From Clostridiales bacterium (GTDB lineage: Bacteria > Bacillota > Clostridia > Oscillospirales > Acutalibacteraceae): a stretch of 64,000 bases of DNA. Below the pieces are notes generated by a model, which saw nothing but the letters and a program-made list of their open reading frames with translations, was not told the DNA's origin and made no database searches. The stretch is taken from positions 1-64,000 of the forward strand of contig DUNN01000028.1 of NCBI GenBank assembly GCA_012839345.1. The letters run 5' to 3'. The first letter of the stretch is position 1. Each line of letters begins with the position of its first letter. Both the position numbers and the translations under genes were made by a program. This document shows positions 42,523-52,773 of this stretch, piece after piece.

Positions 42523-44748
42523 ATGGCAAAGGGTACGACAATCCGCATGTGGCGCCGCACGGTGTTTTTGCTGCTGGCGCTGAATGTCATCGGGTTTGGC
42601 GCGATTATCGTCAGCTTGGTACGGCTGCAGCTGATTAACGGGGAACAGCTGCACACCATGGCGGTGGAAAATCAGATGCAGAATACTTCCCTGAACGCCC
42701 AGCGGGGAACCATTTACGACTGCAACATGAAGGAACTTGCCAAAAGCGCCACGGTCTGGAAAGTCGTGCTGGAACCGGCCTTTATTACGGATAAAAACCG
42801 CGATCTAATCGCGAACGGTTTGTCGCAAATACTGGGCATGGATAAAGAGGAAATTATAAAGCGCAGCAAGAAAAAGACTTACTATGACGAACTGAAGCGC
42901 AAGGTGGAAACAGACGTTAAGGACCAAGTCCTGAAATTTAAAAATGATAATAATATCGGAAACGGAATCCGGTTAATCGAAGATTATAAGCGGTATTATC
43001 CCTATGGCACTTTTGCCGCCACGGTTCTCGGTTTTACCGGGTCGGACAGTCAGGGCCTTGCCGGTGTAGAGCAGCAGTACGACAGCTATCTGACTGGTAC
43101 GCCGGGAAAACTGGTCACGGCGAAAAATGCCATCGGTACCGATATGCCATTCCAGTATGAGCAGAAAGTGGACGCGAAAAACGGCGACAGCCTGGTTCTG
43201 ACCATCGACGAGGTGGTGCAGCACTTTCTGGAAGAAAATCTGGAAGAAGGCATTGTGAAAAACAAGGTTGGGGAACGCGGTGGAGCGATTGTAATGAACG
43301 TAAAAACCGGCGCGATTCTTGGCATGGCGGTAAAAGGGGACTTTGACCCCAACGACCCGTTTACCATTGCCGATAAAACGGAGGCGGCACGGATTAACGC
43401 CATGCCGCAGGGCGAAGCCCGAACCACCGCGCTGAAAGCGGCGCTCGACAAGCAATGGCGTAATAAAATGGTTAGTGATACATACCACCCGGGCTCCGTA
43501 TTTAAAATGGTTACTGCGTCCGCAGGGTTGGAAGAGGGCGTGGTTACAGAAAATTCTCCTTTCTACTGTAGGGGGGCCGTGGTGGTAGCCGATAAAACCA
43601 TTCACTGCTGGCGTACCTACGGCCATGGGGCGGAGACTTTTGTGGAAGGTCTGTGCAACTCCTGCAACCCGGTATTTATTGAAATTGGGCAGCGGCTTGG
43701 GCCGGAACGTTTCTTTAAATATTTTCAGGCTTTCGGCTTTACCCAGAGAACGGGAATCGACCTTCCCGGTGAGGCTCGCGAATCGGCCAGCCTGTATTAC
43801 AACCAGAACCAACTGAATCCGGTGGAACTTGCCACTTCAGCATTCGGCCAAAGCTTCAGCGTTACGCCGATTCAGATGATTACCGCTGCGGCAGCTGTTG
43901 TAAACGGCGGCTATTTGGTGCAGCCACACGTTGTCAGCCAAATTATTGACGACAGCGGAAATATTGTAAAATCCGTGGATACCACTCCGAAGCGCCAGGT
44001 GATTTCCAGCGAAACATCCAAACGCATGGCCGCCATCCTTCAAAGGAACGCTACGGTCGGCACCGCGAAAAACGGATATTTGCCCGGTTACCGCATCGGC
44101 GGAAAAACCGGTACCTCCCAGAAGACCGAAGTGAAAATCCGCACCGGAAAAGATGAATATATCGCTTCTTACTGCGGGTTTGCACCGATGGACGACCCGG
44201 AAATCGCCATGTTGGTGTATTACGATGAACCGCACGGCAGCAGCTATTATGGCAGCGCCGTAGCCGGTCCTGTTTTTGCGAAAACAATGGAGGAAATCCT
44301 CCCTTACCTTGGCGTGCAGCGGAAATACACGGACACCGAAATGAAAAAACTGGATGTTTCTGCACCTAATGTGGTGGGCAAGTCGGTAAACGACGCCAAA
44401 AATACGATAGTCAACAGCAAGCTAGTTGCAAAAGTCTACGGCAGCGGCCAAACGGTGGTTTCTCAGGTACCAGAACCGGGTAAGACCATTCCGCAGAACG
44501 GAACGGTTGTCCTGTTTACCGACACCAAGAGCGCCAGTAACACCGTTACCGTGCCGAATCTGGTAGGCATGTCCCTTGCAAATGCCAATAAAGCCGCCGC
44601 AAATGCGGGTATTAACATCAGCATTACAGGCGCGGCCTTGACCGGTACGAATCCGGTTTCCAATTCGCAGAGTATTGCCGCGGGGGCGAAAGTATCCCCA
44701 GGCACCGTGGTGACGGTTGGATTTATTGAACCGGACCAGGTAGAATAG
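42523..44748 (+). CDS. spoVD: Class B penicillin-binding protein, SpoVD/FtsI type, with PASTA domains
   Basis: The 741-residue transpeptidase has a membrane helix (about 12-34), a dimerisation domain, and the catalytic domain with active Ser in GSVFKM (about 323), SxN as SCN (about 379) and KTGTS (about 527). Two PASTA domains close the protein (about 608-675 and 676-740; APNVVGKSVNDAK, VPNLVGMSLANANK). PASTA-ended copies in this cluster are usually SpoVD, used for spore cortex; FtsI for division looks alike and may be the same protein here. GGAGG precedes the ATG. Confidence 0.9.
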   Translation: MAKGTTIRMWRRTVFLLLALNVIGFGAIIVSLVRLQLINGEQLHTMAVENQMQNTSLNAQRGTIYDCNMKELAKSATVWKVVLEPAFITDKNRDLIANGLSQILGMDKEEIIKRSKKKTYYDELKRKVETDVKDQVLKFKNDNNIGNGIRLIEDYKRYYPYGTFAATVLGFTGSDSQGLAGVEQQYDSYLTGTPGKLVTAKNAIGTDMPFQYEQKVDAKNGDSLVLTIDEVVQHFLEENLEEGIVKNKVGERGGAIVMNVKTGAILGMAVKGDFDPNDPFTIADKTEAARINAMPQGEARTTALKAALDKQWRNKMVSDTYHPGSVFKMVTASAGLEEGVVTENSPFYCRGAVVVADKTIHCWRTYGHGAETFVEGLCNSCNPVFIEIGQRLGPERFFKYFQAFGFTQRTGIDLPGEARESASLYYNQNQLNPVELATSAFGQSFSVTPIQMITAAAAVVNGGYLVQPHVVSQIIDDSGNIVKSVDTTPKRQVISSETSKRMAAILQRNATVGTAKNGYLPGYRIGGKTGTSQKTEVKIRTGKDEYIASYCGFAPMDDPEIAMLVYYDEPHGSSYYGSAVAGPVFAKTMEEILPYLGVQRKYTDTEMKKLDVSAPNVVGKSVNDAKNTIVNSKLVAKVYGSGQTVVSQVPEPGKTIPQNGTVVLFTDTKSASNTVTVPNLVGMSLANANKAAANAGINISITGAALTGTNPVSNSQSIAAGAKVSPGTVVTVGFIEPDQVE

Positions 44749-44798
44749 CTTTCCCGGATGAATTTGATTTTGTAAGGATAGGATAAGGGATTGAGCGT

Positions 44799-45308
44799 AT
44801 GCGTTCTGTGAAATTGATTGCAGTAAGCGACCCCAATGGCATGATTGGTTCCATCCTGAAGAAAATTATGGACCTCTGCGGGCGCACGAATTGTCGTGTC
44901 GCGCCCGCAGGGGAACCTTTGCGCCCGGAGGAGGTTCCGTACCTGCTGCTTGCCGGCACAGGGGAATTTGCGGACGCGGCAGGGAAATTTCAGAAATATG
45001 TCGCCCCGTATGAAAATCAGAAAGGTAGTCCCGGCCCGAATCAATGCTTTGTTACCTATTCCATGGAAGACGACCGGGCGGATTATACCGTTAAAAACAT
45101 TCGCCGCAGCCCGGACGGGCAGATGACGTTTGAAATAGTCGGGGCAGGTGTAATCGGGCGTGTAAAGCGCAACAGCGGCCAGGCGGAATTTGTGGAGCAG
45201 GCGCTGGCGGCAGCAGCCGCCGCAATGACCGCAGGCATATCCTTTGCAGAAGTGCTGGATGCCCTGAACACTATGCCTTTACAAGCGGAAAGCGTGGTTC
45301 CTACGTGA
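44799..45308 (+). CDS. Unknown 169-residue protein in the murE/murF position
   Basis: The protein sits between spoVD and mraY, where murE and murF usually stand. It starts RSVKLIAVSDPNGMIGSILKKI. Its middle, DYTVKNIRRSPDGQMTFEIVG..., and the run QALAAAAAAMTAGISFAEVLDAL resemble the end of the Mur-ligase central domain (substrate strands then the NALAA-type helix with an L-G-I/S-xEE helix). The ATP P-loop (GTNGKT) and the C-terminal ligase domain are absent. It may be a degenerate ligase or a regulator derived from one. No function can be assigned. Confidence 0.6.
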   Translation: MRSVKLIAVSDPNGMIGSILKKIMDLCGRTNCRVAPAGEPLRPEEVPYLLLAGTGEFADAAGKFQKYVAPYENQKGSPGPNQCFVTYSMEDDRADYTVKNIRRSPDGQMTFEIVGAGVIGRVKRNSGQAEFVEQALAAAAAAMTAGISFAEVLDALNTMPLQAESVVPT

Positions 45309-45385
45309 CGGTGGGACGGTCATTCGGCCGCGTCTTTCGGCTCACGGCGAAAGAAGAGGATTCCATCGCTTTCGACGCGGGAATG

Positions 45386-45394
45386 TGCTATAAT
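45386..45394 (+). promoter_or_regulatory. Extended -10 promoter before mraY
   Basis: TGCTATAAT is an extended -10; the -35 is weak. A CCGG-TTTTACAG-CCGG hairpin follows. Confidence 0.5.
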
Positions 45395-45485
45395 AAAAAA
45401 CTGCCGGTTTTACAGCCGGTAATTAGGAATACCCCCTTTGCCTCGGGCAATTCGGGCAATCACAAAAAGGTGGAGTAAGAACATT

Positions 45486-46493
45486 ATGAACTCAGTTTGG
45501 ACGATGGCGGCGGCGGTTATATCGTTTGGTGTTACCGGCCTGCTCGGAAAATGGATGGTACCGTTTCTTCACAAGATTAATTTTGGCCAGACCATTCGGG
45601 AAGTCGGGCCCAGATGGCACCAGAAGAAAAACGGCACGCCTACCATGGGCGGTTTTATGTTTATCATCGGCATTTTTGTGGCCGCAGCTATCTGTCTGCC
45701 GCTCTTTTATGTGCTGTCGGAACGAAGCTCACTGGATATGCTGATGCGCACAAAGCTTGTCAGCGGTTTGCTGATGGCCCTGGGCTTCGGCGCAATCGGA
45801 TTTTTTGACGATTATATTAAAGTGGTGAAAAAGCGCAACCTTGGCCTGAATGTAAAGCAGAAACTGATTCTGCAGTTTCTGGTGGCGGGCGCATACCTGT
45901 ACTCTTTGTATTTGGCTGGCGCCTCTACACTGACGATGATCCCGCTTGTTGGGAGCATCAATTTTGGCGCCTGGTACTGGATTTTATCCTTTCTTGGAAT
46001 TGTCGGCATTGTTAACGCAGTAAACTTTACCGATGGAATCGACGGCCTGAATGCTTCGGTTACATTTTTTGTGTCGATCTTTTTCCTGCTGATTTCCGGC
46101 GTTTTGGGCGTTTCGGGCATTGGCATCCTTTCCGCGGCGGCGGCTGGTGGCTGCCTCGGCTTTTTGATTTGGAACTTCAACCCGGCGAAGGTATTTATGG
46201 GCGACACCGGCTCGCTGTTCCTCGGCGGAATGGTCTGCGCGCTCGGTTTTGGCTTGAACATGCCTATAATTATTCTTCCTTTGGGCATTATATATATCTG
46301 CGAAATTCTGTCCGTGGTCCTGCAGGTTACTTACTTCAAGGCAACACACGGGAAACGCCTGTTTAAGATGAGCCCGATTCATCACCATTTTGAAATGTGC
46401 GGCTGGAGCGAAGTGAAAATTTGCGCCGTGTTCAGTCTGGTTACGATTGTGTTGGGTGCAGTTGTCGTATGGTGTGTAATGGTTGGCGTTTGA
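45486..46493 (+). CDS. mraY: Phospho-N-acetylmuramoyl-pentapeptide transferase
   Basis: MraY makes lipid I from UDP-MurNAc-pentapeptide and undecaprenyl phosphate in the membrane. The 335 residues form about ten helices with [42 protein letters not shown] and the [11 protein letters not shown] loop. ATG 45486 has GGAG 10 bp upstream; an ATG at 45438 adds a polar stretch not found in the family. murD, which commonly follows, is missing. Confidence 0.97.
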   Translation: MNSVWTMAAAVISFGVTGLLGKWMVPFLHKINFGQTIREVGPRWHQKKNGTPTMGGFMFIIGIFVAAAICLPLFYVLSERSSLDMLMRTKLVSGLLMALGFGAIGFFDDYIKVVKKRNLGLNVKQKLILQFLVAGAYLYSLYLAGASTLTMIPLVGSINFGAWYWILSFLGIVGIVNAVNFTDGIDGLNASVTFFVSIFFLLISGVLGVSGIGILSAAAAGGCLGFLIWNFNPAKVFMGDTGSLFLGGMVCALGFGLNMPIIILPLGIIYICEILSVVLQVTYFKATHGKRLFKMSPIHHHFEMCGWSEVKICAVFSLVTIVLGAVVVWCVMVGV

Positions 46494-46700
46494 AGGATGG
46501 ATATTGACAAATTTTTCGGGTGAACTGTGATTTAATGGAATCGCTGCTTGCTGTTTCAGAAAAGCAAAGGTGTTGGACATTCCAATGAATCATTGCAGTC
46601 TGCCCATGAAAAGCATTTAGAAATGATGGCGCGCGGCTTCACGCCGTGTTTGTCGGCATCGGACAATGATTGGTCGGCATCGAAAGGATGGTCGTAATCC

Positions 46701-47945
46701 ATGGTGAATCCAAAAGCGGAATCGAAAAGGCCCCCCGTGCGCGGCGGTTCCGGTCAAAGGCAGGAACAGAAACCGGAAAATCCGTCGGCTGTTCGGAAAA
46801 TTCGGAAGAAATTTCGTGTTTTTTCTGCTCGTTCGGGCATGGACCTGCCGTTTTTGTTTCTGATTCTGGTTCTGCTGGTGATTGGGCTGGTTATGCTTTT
46901 TTCGGCCAGCTTTGCAAACGCCCTGTACCGCCATGGAAGCAGCTACTTTTTTATCAGCCGTCAGGCCATTTGGGCAGTGCTCGGTGTGGTGGCGATGATT
47001 GCAATTTCTTATTTCGATTATCACCATCTTCATAAATTTGCGGTTCCGATTCTGCTGCTTTCTTATGCAATGCTGGTGCTCGTTCTGTTTACGTCGCGCG
47101 ACATTAACGGTGTGCACCGCTGGCTGGAGCTTGGCCCGCTCGGGCAGTTTCAGCCTTCGGAGCTTGCGAAATTTGCTATTATTCTGATTTTTGCGCATTT
47201 GATTTCCCTGAACTTCCACCGAATGGACACGTTCCGCTATGGGGTTCTTCCGTACCTGATTATACTGGGGGTTACGGCCGGCCTGCTGATTTTGGAGCCG
47301 CATGTTTCCGCCACTGTGATTTTGGTAATTCTGGCCGGAGTCATGCTGTTCATTGGCGGGGTAAGGCTGCGTTGGTTTGGAATCGCGTTCGGCGGGGCAG
47401 GCGCTGTCGTGATGTATCTGGTGCTTTTCTCCAAAAAATTCAGCTACGCGAACGACCGTCTGGTCGCCTGGCTGGACCCGTTCAGCACTGCTTCAAAAGA
47501 AATCATTGCAGATACCTGGCAGACGCGCCAATCCCTGTATGCAATCGGATCCGGCGGACTGCTTGGGCTTGGTCTGGGGCAGTCGCGCCAAAAGTACCTG
47601 TACCTTCCGGAACCGCAGAACGACTTTATTTTTGCCATTGTATGCGAAGAACTGGGATTTATCGGTGCGCTGATTATCATTATTCTGTTTGCCATGTTGG
47701 TGTGGCGCGGAATTACCATTTCACTGAAAGCAAAGGATAAGTTTGGAATGCTGCTCGGAATCGGCCTGGTCATGCAGGTCGGCTTGCAGGTTGTTTTGAA
47801 CATTGCGGTGGTGACCAATACCATTCCAAATACCGGCATCAGCCTGCCGTTCTTCAGTTACGGGGGAACCTCGCTGGTTATTTTGCTGGCAGAAATGGGA
47901 ATTGTGCTGTCTATTTCGCGAACGTCTTCCATTGAGAAAACGTAG
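46701..47945 (+). CDS. ftsW: FtsW/SpoVE family lipid II glycosyltransferase
   Basis: SEDS glycosyltransferase with about ten helices in 414 residues, preceded by a 45-residue basic cytosolic tail. Motifs: LVMLFSASFA, HRWLELGPLGQFQPSELAK, LPEPQNDFIFAIVCEELGFIG and the closing TGISLPFFSYGGTSL. It polymerises glycan strands with a class B PBP such as the SpoVD-like protein here; in sporulating bacteria the same position may hold SpoVE. The start follows GAAAGGATGG 12 bp upstream. A 207-bp gap separates it from mraY. Confidence 0.94.
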   Translation: MVNPKAESKRPPVRGGSGQRQEQKPENPSAVRKIRKKFRVFSARSGMDLPFLFLILVLLVIGLVMLFSASFANALYRHGSSYFFISRQAIWAVLGVVAMIAISYFDYHHLHKFAVPILLLSYAMLVLVLFTSRDINGVHRWLELGPLGQFQPSELAKFAIILIFAHLISLNFHRMDTFRYGVLPYLIILGVTAGLLILEPHVSATVILVILAGVMLFIGGVRLRWFGIAFGGAGAVVMYLVLFSKKFSYANDRLVAWLDPFSTASKEIIADTWQTRQSLYAIGSGGLLGLGLGQSRQKYLYLPEPQNDFIFAIVCEELGFIGALIIIILFAMLVWRGITISLKAKDKFGMLLGIGLVMQVGLQVVLNIAVVTNTIPNTGISLPFFSYGGTSLVILLAEMGIVLSISRTSSIEKT

Positions 47946-47998
47946 TGTTATCATCCGGCCGGGTTTCCGGCAGGAATTATGTTATTAAGAGGGATATT

Positions 47999-49126
47999 AT
48001 GAAAGTGATATTTGCAGGCGGCGGTACGGCGGGGCATATTAACCCGGCGCTTGCCATCGCAGGATATTTGCGGGAACAGGAGCCTGACGCGCAGATTTTA
48101 TACATAGGCGCGAAAGGCGGGATGGAGGAACGTTTGGTTCCGGAAGCGGGTTTTGCGTTTAAAAGCATTACCATCTCCGGTTTTCAAAGAAAACTAAGCT
48201 GGAAAAATGTAAAACGCAATATGAAGACTCTGGTTCATGTATTTACTTCCAGCCGGGAAGCACGAAAGATCATCCGGGAGTTTCAACCCGACCTTTGCGT
48301 TGGCACCGGCGGCTACGTAGCGGGCCCCGTAATCCGCGAGGCAATCAAGCTGGGAATCCCATCGGTCATTCACGAACAGAACGCTTTTCCCGGCGTAACC
48401 AACAAAATGCTGTCCAAGCGCGCCAACCGCACCATGCTTGCGGTGGAGGACGCGAAAAAATATCTTGATCCGTCGGCAAAATGTGTTCTTACCGGCAATC
48501 CGGTTCGCCCTGCTGTGCTTCGCGCGCAGCGCGCCGCAGCCCGAAAAGCGCTTGGGCTGGACGACCGGCCGCTGATTCTATCCTTTGGCGGAAGCCTTGG
48601 CGCACGGACCATCAACGAGGCCATGGCGGACTTGCTGGCGGACAGCGCGAAAACCGGACGTTTTCAGCATATTCACGGCTACGGCCAGTGGGGGAAATGG
48701 TTTCCCAATCTTCTGAAACAAAAAGGCTGGGACCCGAAAAAGCATCACAACATTGACATCCGGGAATATATTAATAACATGCCCGAATGCCTTGCGGCTG
48801 CGGACTTGGTAATCGGTCGGGCGGGCGCAATTACCCTCAGTGAAATTCAGGCACAGGGAAAAGCCTCCATTCTGATTCCATCGCCTAACGTGGCGGAAAA
48901 CCACCAGTACCATAACGCCATGGCGCTTGTCTCACGCGGCGCAGCTGTTCTGATTGAAGAAAAGGATTTGACCGGTCCCCTGCTTTGCAGCAAGGTAAAA
49001 GAGCTCTTCGCCAAACCGGATACGATTGCCAAGTTGGGCGCGAACGCAAAGAAGATGGGCATTACAGATGCCAATGAACGCATCTACCGAATCTTAAAGG
49101 AAGTTTTGGCTGAAGCAAAATCCTGA
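47999..49126 (+). CDS. murG: UDP-GlcNAc:undecaprenyl-PP-MurNAc-pentapeptide transferase
   Basis: MurG adds GlcNAc to lipid I, giving lipid II. The 375 residues carry FAGGGTAGHINPALAIAGYL at the start, GTGGYVAGPVIREAIKLGIPSVIHEQNAFPG in the N-domain, LSFGGSLGA as hinge, and the UDP-binding RAGAITLSEI...LIPSPNVAENHQYHNA region. AGAGGG lies 5 bp before ATG 47999. It follows ftsW by about 50 bp. Confidence 0.97.
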   Translation: MKVIFAGGGTAGHINPALAIAGYLREQEPDAQILYIGAKGGMEERLVPEAGFAFKSITISGFQRKLSWKNVKRNMKTLVHVFTSSREARKIIREFQPDLCVGTGGYVAGPVIREAIKLGIPSVIHEQNAFPGVTNKMLSKRANRTMLAVEDAKKYLDPSAKCVLTGNPVRPAVLRAQRAAARKALGLDDRPLILSFGGSLGARTINEAMADLLADSAKTGRFQHIHGYGQWGKWFPNLLKQKGWDPKKHHNIDIREYINNMPECLAAADLVIGRAGAITLSEIQAQGKASILIPSPNVAENHQYHNAMALVSRGAAVLIEEKDLTGPLLCSKVKELFAKPDTIAKLGANAKKMGITDANERIYRILKEVLAEAKS

Positions 49127-49262
49127 TTCGACCGATATATGATGTAGGAGAAGGCAGTACCCACCGGGCCCGCGGCAGAGCAGCGGACCCGATTTCAGGA
49201 AAGCAATCACCGCATAGCAAATCCCCGCATAGTATGATAATAGAAAATGTGGGGGTGTTGTT

Positions 49263-50516
49263 ATGTCAGAACTTATCATTCACGGACCAAACCAACTGGA
49301 AGGTGAAATAGCAATCCATGGTGCAAAAAACAGCACTTTACCGCTGATGGCCGCCGCTCTATTATGTGAAGAACCATGTGTTTTACATAATTGCCCGAAT
49401 CTATCAGACGTGGACACGTCCTTGAAGATTCTGCGGCATTTGGGGTGTGGCGCGGAGCGCAGCGGAGGCGACATCTTTATTGACCCGCGCACAACGGATC
49501 ACTTCGATATCCCCGATGCGTTAATGCGTGAAATGCGGTCCTCTATTATTTTCCTGGGAGCAATTATCAGCAGCATGGGGCAGGCGCTTCTTTCTTTTCC
49601 GGGTGGCTGCGAGCTTGGTCCGCGCCCCATTGACCTGCATCTTGCGGCGCTGCGCAAAATGGGAATCGTAATCAATGAAAACCATGGATGCCTGGAGTGC
49701 AGCGTCCCAGATGGAATACACGGCGCTGTGATTAATCTCTCGTTCCCCAGTGTTGGCGCCACGGAAAACATTATCATCACGGCTGTGCGCGCCGAAGGCA
49801 CCACCATTATCACCAATGCGGCGCGGGAACCGGAAATTTGGGATTTGGCGGATTTTCTGAATTCCTGCGGCGCGAAAATCAGCGGTGCGGGGGAAAGCAC
49901 CGTAACTATTGAAGGGGTAAAGCATTTGTCCGGCTGCGAGCACCGGGTGATACCGGACCGCATCGCTGCGGCTACTTACCTTGCCGCAGCCGCCATTACG
50001 GGCAGTACGCTGACAATTACCGATATCATTGCGGAGCATTTGGCCCCAGTGTTCCCGGCATTTGACGAAGCAGGCTGTAAGCTTGAGATTAAAGACAACA
50101 AGCTGAAGATCATTTCGCCCAAACGCCTCAGAAGGATCAAGAATATCCGAACCATGCCGTATCCGGGATTCCCGACCGACGCGCAGGCGCCGGTTATGGC
50201 GATGACTACGCTTGCCGACGGCACCAGCATGTTTGTGGAAAATATTTTTGAGAGCCGATATAAACATGTAGGAGAGCTGCTGCGGCTTGGGGCGAATATC
50301 AAGGTGGAGAGCCGAGTCGCGGTGGTGGAAGGCGTCAGCCGCCTTTCCGGCGCGCCGGTGGAAGCCGCTGATTTGCGGGGCGGTGCCGCTTTGGTCATCG
50401 CTGGCCTTGCGGCGGATGGGATTACAGAAATTTCGGGTTTAAAGCACTTAGACCGAGGGTACGAAAACATCGAAAAGAATCTTGCCCAGCTTGGGGCAGA
50501 CGTAAAAAGGATTTAA
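49263..50516 (+). CDS. murA: UDP-N-acetylglucosamine 1-carboxyvinyltransferase
   Basis: MurA catalyses the first committed step of peptidoglycan synthesis by adding enolpyruvate from PEP. The 417 residues show GAKNSTLPLMAAALL near 20, the fosfomycin-target Cys in PGGCELGPRPIDLH (near 116), and VENIFESRYKHVGELLRLGANI near 325. All catalytic residues I can check are present. GGGGGTG precedes the ATG. Position between murG and ftsQ is a known Firmicute arrangement. Confidence 0.97.
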   Translation: MSELIIHGPNQLEGEIAIHGAKNSTLPLMAAALLCEEPCVLHNCPNLSDVDTSLKILRHLGCGAERSGGDIFIDPRTTDHFDIPDALMREMRSSIIFLGAIISSMGQALLSFPGGCELGPRPIDLHLAALRKMGIVINENHGCLECSVPDGIHGAVINLSFPSVGATENIIITAVRAEGTTIITNAAREPEIWDLADFLNSCGAKISGAGESTVTIEGVKHLSGCEHRVIPDRIAAATYLAAAAITGSTLTITDIIAEHLAPVFPAFDEAGCKLEIKDNKLKIISPKRLRRIKNIRTMPYPGFPTDAQAPVMAMTTLADGTSMFVENIFESRYKHVGELLRLGANIKVESRVAVVEGVSRLSGAPVEAADLRGGAALVIAGLAADGITEISGLKHLDRGYENIEKNLAQLGADVKRI

Positions 50517-50572
50517 CCTGTTGAACAGCAAACAGGGTCCGGAAATTTCACCAATCATCGGGGGATGTTTCA

Positions 50573-51490
50573 ATGGCAGGAAATCAAAGAAGCAGAAACA
50601 CCGGGATTCCTCGTGTGTACGATAAGAGCAGCGGGGAATACCGGCCGGTGTTCGGGCATCAGGGGAACGCCCCAAACCGGCGGAGCGGGAAATACGCGAC
50701 TCCCCAGCGCCGGGCAGAGGCCCGGCGCCGCCGGAAACGGCGTGCACTGATTGCGTTTTATCTGTTCGTTTTTGTTACGGTGATTGCGTGCGCCGCCGCG
50801 CTTTCCCTTACCGTTCTGTTTAAAATCGACACCGTTTCTGTGGAAGGAAAATCCAGCTATCCTGCCGATCAAATCATATCATTGTCCGGAATAAAAAAGG
50901 GTCAGAATCTTTTCCTAACCAATACCGATGCGGCGGAGAAAAGGATTTTGCAGAATCTTCCCTATATTGGCGCGGTGAACGTAAAGCGGCGGCTTCCCGC
51001 ACGAATTCTGATTTCTGTTTCGGAGGAGCCGGTCTGCGGGGTGATTTCGTACAACAAGAAGTTTGTGGTCCTCGGCGCTTCCGGAAAGGTGCTGGAGATT
51101 GTGGACCAGGTTCCCGCGAATCAAACGCTGATTCAGGGGGTAACGCTTACCGACGCTTCGGTGGGGAAAGCAGCCGTGTACAAGGATTCCACACAGAAAA
51201 CCATGTTTGAAGATCTGATTGCGGCCATTGAGGCAGCAAAGCTGGACAAGGTTACAAAAATCGACCTAAGTAAAACCTACCAGATTACCGTTGTTTATGA
51301 CAATCGGATCAACATGAACTTGGGCCCCGCTTCCGATCTTGAAAAAAAGCTGCGGTTCGGAAAAAACATTCTGGAGTCCGGTAAAATTAAGAACACGGAA
51401 AGGGGCGCTCTGGACTTGTCCACCAGCGCAGAGGACGAGCACGCTTACTTTGACCCCAATTATTCAGTATCTTCCGGAAAAACTTCATAA
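50573..51490 (+). CDS. ftsQ: Cell division protein FtsQ/DivIB
   Basis: The 305-residue bitopic protein has a long basic cytosolic tail (to about 58), one membrane helix (about 60-82), a POTRA domain (about 84-155; FKIDTVSVEGKSSYPADQI, ILQNLPYIGAVNVKRRLPARI) and a beta domain. It joins FtsL and FtsB at the division site. The C-terminal end is Ser/Asp-rich and probably disordered. GGGGGATG precedes the start. ftsZ follows with its own promoter. Confidence 0.92.
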   Translation: MAGNQRSRNTGIPRVYDKSSGEYRPVFGHQGNAPNRRSGKYATPQRRAEARRRRKRRALIAFYLFVFVTVIACAAALSLTVLFKIDTVSVEGKSSYPADQIISLSGIKKGQNLFLTNTDAAEKRILQNLPYIGAVNVKRRLPARILISVSEEPVCGVISYNKKFVVLGASGKVLEIVDQVPANQTLIQGVTLTDASVGKAAVYKDSTQKTMFEDLIAAIEAAKLDKVTKIDLSKTYQITVVYDNRINMNLGPASDLEKKLRFGKNILESGKIKNTERGALDLSTSAEDEHAYFDPNYSVSSGKTS

Positions 51491-51526
51491 ATAGCATAAT
51501 TACTCCGGAGTATTTGAATAAAATAA

Positions 51527-51555
51527 TTGAAAAAAGTATGAAAACATGGTAAATT
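51527..51555 (+). promoter_or_regulatory. Promoter of ftsZ
   Basis: TTGAAA (51527-51532) and TAAATT (51550-51555) are separated by 17 bp. Confidence 0.65.
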
Positions 51556-51619
51556 ATTAATATCCATTAATTTCTGAGAATTGAAACAACTTAAGGATAA
51601 ATCAAGGGGGATGCAGCAC

Positions 51620-52723
51620 ATGCCTTTCGAAATTGACAACGATTTTGACAACATCGTTCAAATAAAAGTTATCGGTGTTGGCGGCGGCGGCGGAAACGCC
51701 ATTGACCGAATGGTTACTATGGGCGTGCAGGGCGTCGAGTTTATCAGCATCAACACCGATAAGCAGGCTCTTTACCGTTCCAAAGCAACGCAAAAGATTC
51801 AAATCGGCGAGAAAGTGACACACGGAAAGGGAGCGGGCTCTAAGCCTGAAATGGGGCAGAAGGCTGCGGATGAAAGCCGGGAAGCCATCGCCGCGGCTCT
51901 GCGCGGCAGCGATATGGTGTTCATTACCGCTGGAATGGGCGGTGGAACCGGTACCGGTGCGGCGCCTACGGTGGCCGAGCTGGCCCGGGACATGGGAATT
52001 CTGACCGTCGGCATTGTAACCAAACCCTTTGAATTTGAGGGGCGCCGCCGTATGGAGCAGGCGGAAAGCGGTATCGCGGCCCTGCGCGAGCATGTGGACT
52101 CCCTTGTTGTCATTCCGAATGAACGGCTGAAGCTGGTCAGTGAACAGCGGATTACCCTGTTGAACGCGTTTTCCATCGCGGATGACGTGCTCCGTCAGGG
52201 CGTGCAGAGTATCTCGGATTTGATTAAGCTGCCGGGTTTGGTAAACCTGGACTTTGCGGACGTGACTGCGGTTATGAAGGACGCCGGCTACGCCCATATG
52301 GGTGTGGGACATGCCTCCGGTAAGGACAAGGCGGAAGCGGCCGCAAACATGGCGATTTCCAGCCCGCTTTTGGAAACGGCCATCAACGGTGCAAAGGGCG
52401 TTATCATAAACATTACTTCTTCCCCCGATATTGGTCTGGACGAAATCGAAACTGCTTCTTCCATGATTTCTGCGCAGGCGCATGAAGACGCGAACATCAT
52501 TTGGGGCGCCGCATTTGATGAAAACATGGATGATGAGATGAGCGTTACGGTAATTGCAACGGGCTTTTCCACCGTTAACCCGCCGGAAGGCGCAGCGGAC
52601 AGGCAGCCAGTTGCCGGAAAACAGCCGGAAAAGGCAGACAGTGCGGTTCCGCAGGCTCAGAAATCCAGCCCGATTGACGATGAGGATTTTACCGACATCA
52701 TGTCGATTTTTAACCGTAAATAA
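51620..52723 (+). CDS. ftsZ: Cell division GTPase FtsZ
   Basis: FtsZ polymerises into the division ring. The 367 residues have the GTP-binding [15 protein letters not shown], the tubulin signature [12 protein letters not shown] (near 106), and the T7-loop [12 protein letters not shown] variable linker ends in the conserved C-terminal peptide [15 protein letters not shown], which binds FtsA or SepF. I chose ATG 51620, 9 bp after AAGGGGG; ATG 51611 touches that site. ftsA is not in the cluster, as in many clostridia. Confidence 0.97.
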   Translation: MPFEIDNDFDNIVQIKVIGVGGGGGNAIDRMVTMGVQGVEFISINTDKQALYRSKATQKIQIGEKVTHGKGAGSKPEMGQKAADESREAIAAALRGSDMVFITAGMGGGTGTGAAPTVAELARDMGILTVGIVTKPFEFEGRRRMEQAESGIAALREHVDSLVVIPNERLKLVSEQRITLLNAFSIADDVLRQGVQSISDLIKLPGLVNLDFADVTAVMKDAGYAHMGVGHASGKDKAEAAANMAISSPLLETAINGAKGVIINITSSPDIGLDEIETASSMISAQAHEDANIIWGAAFDENMDDEMSVTVIATGFSTVNPPEGAADRQPVAGKQPEKADSAVPQAQKSSPIDDEDFTDIMSIFNRK

Positions 52724-52740
52724 TGGTCCAAAATCCTTTT

Positions 52741-52773
52741 GGCGTGCCTCGCATATGCGGGGCACGCCTTTTT
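52741..52773 (+). terminator. Terminator of ftsZ
   Basis: GGCGTGCC pairs with GGCACGCC and the inner TCGCAT with ATGCGG, followed by TTTTT. It closes the division cluster. Confidence 0.92.
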
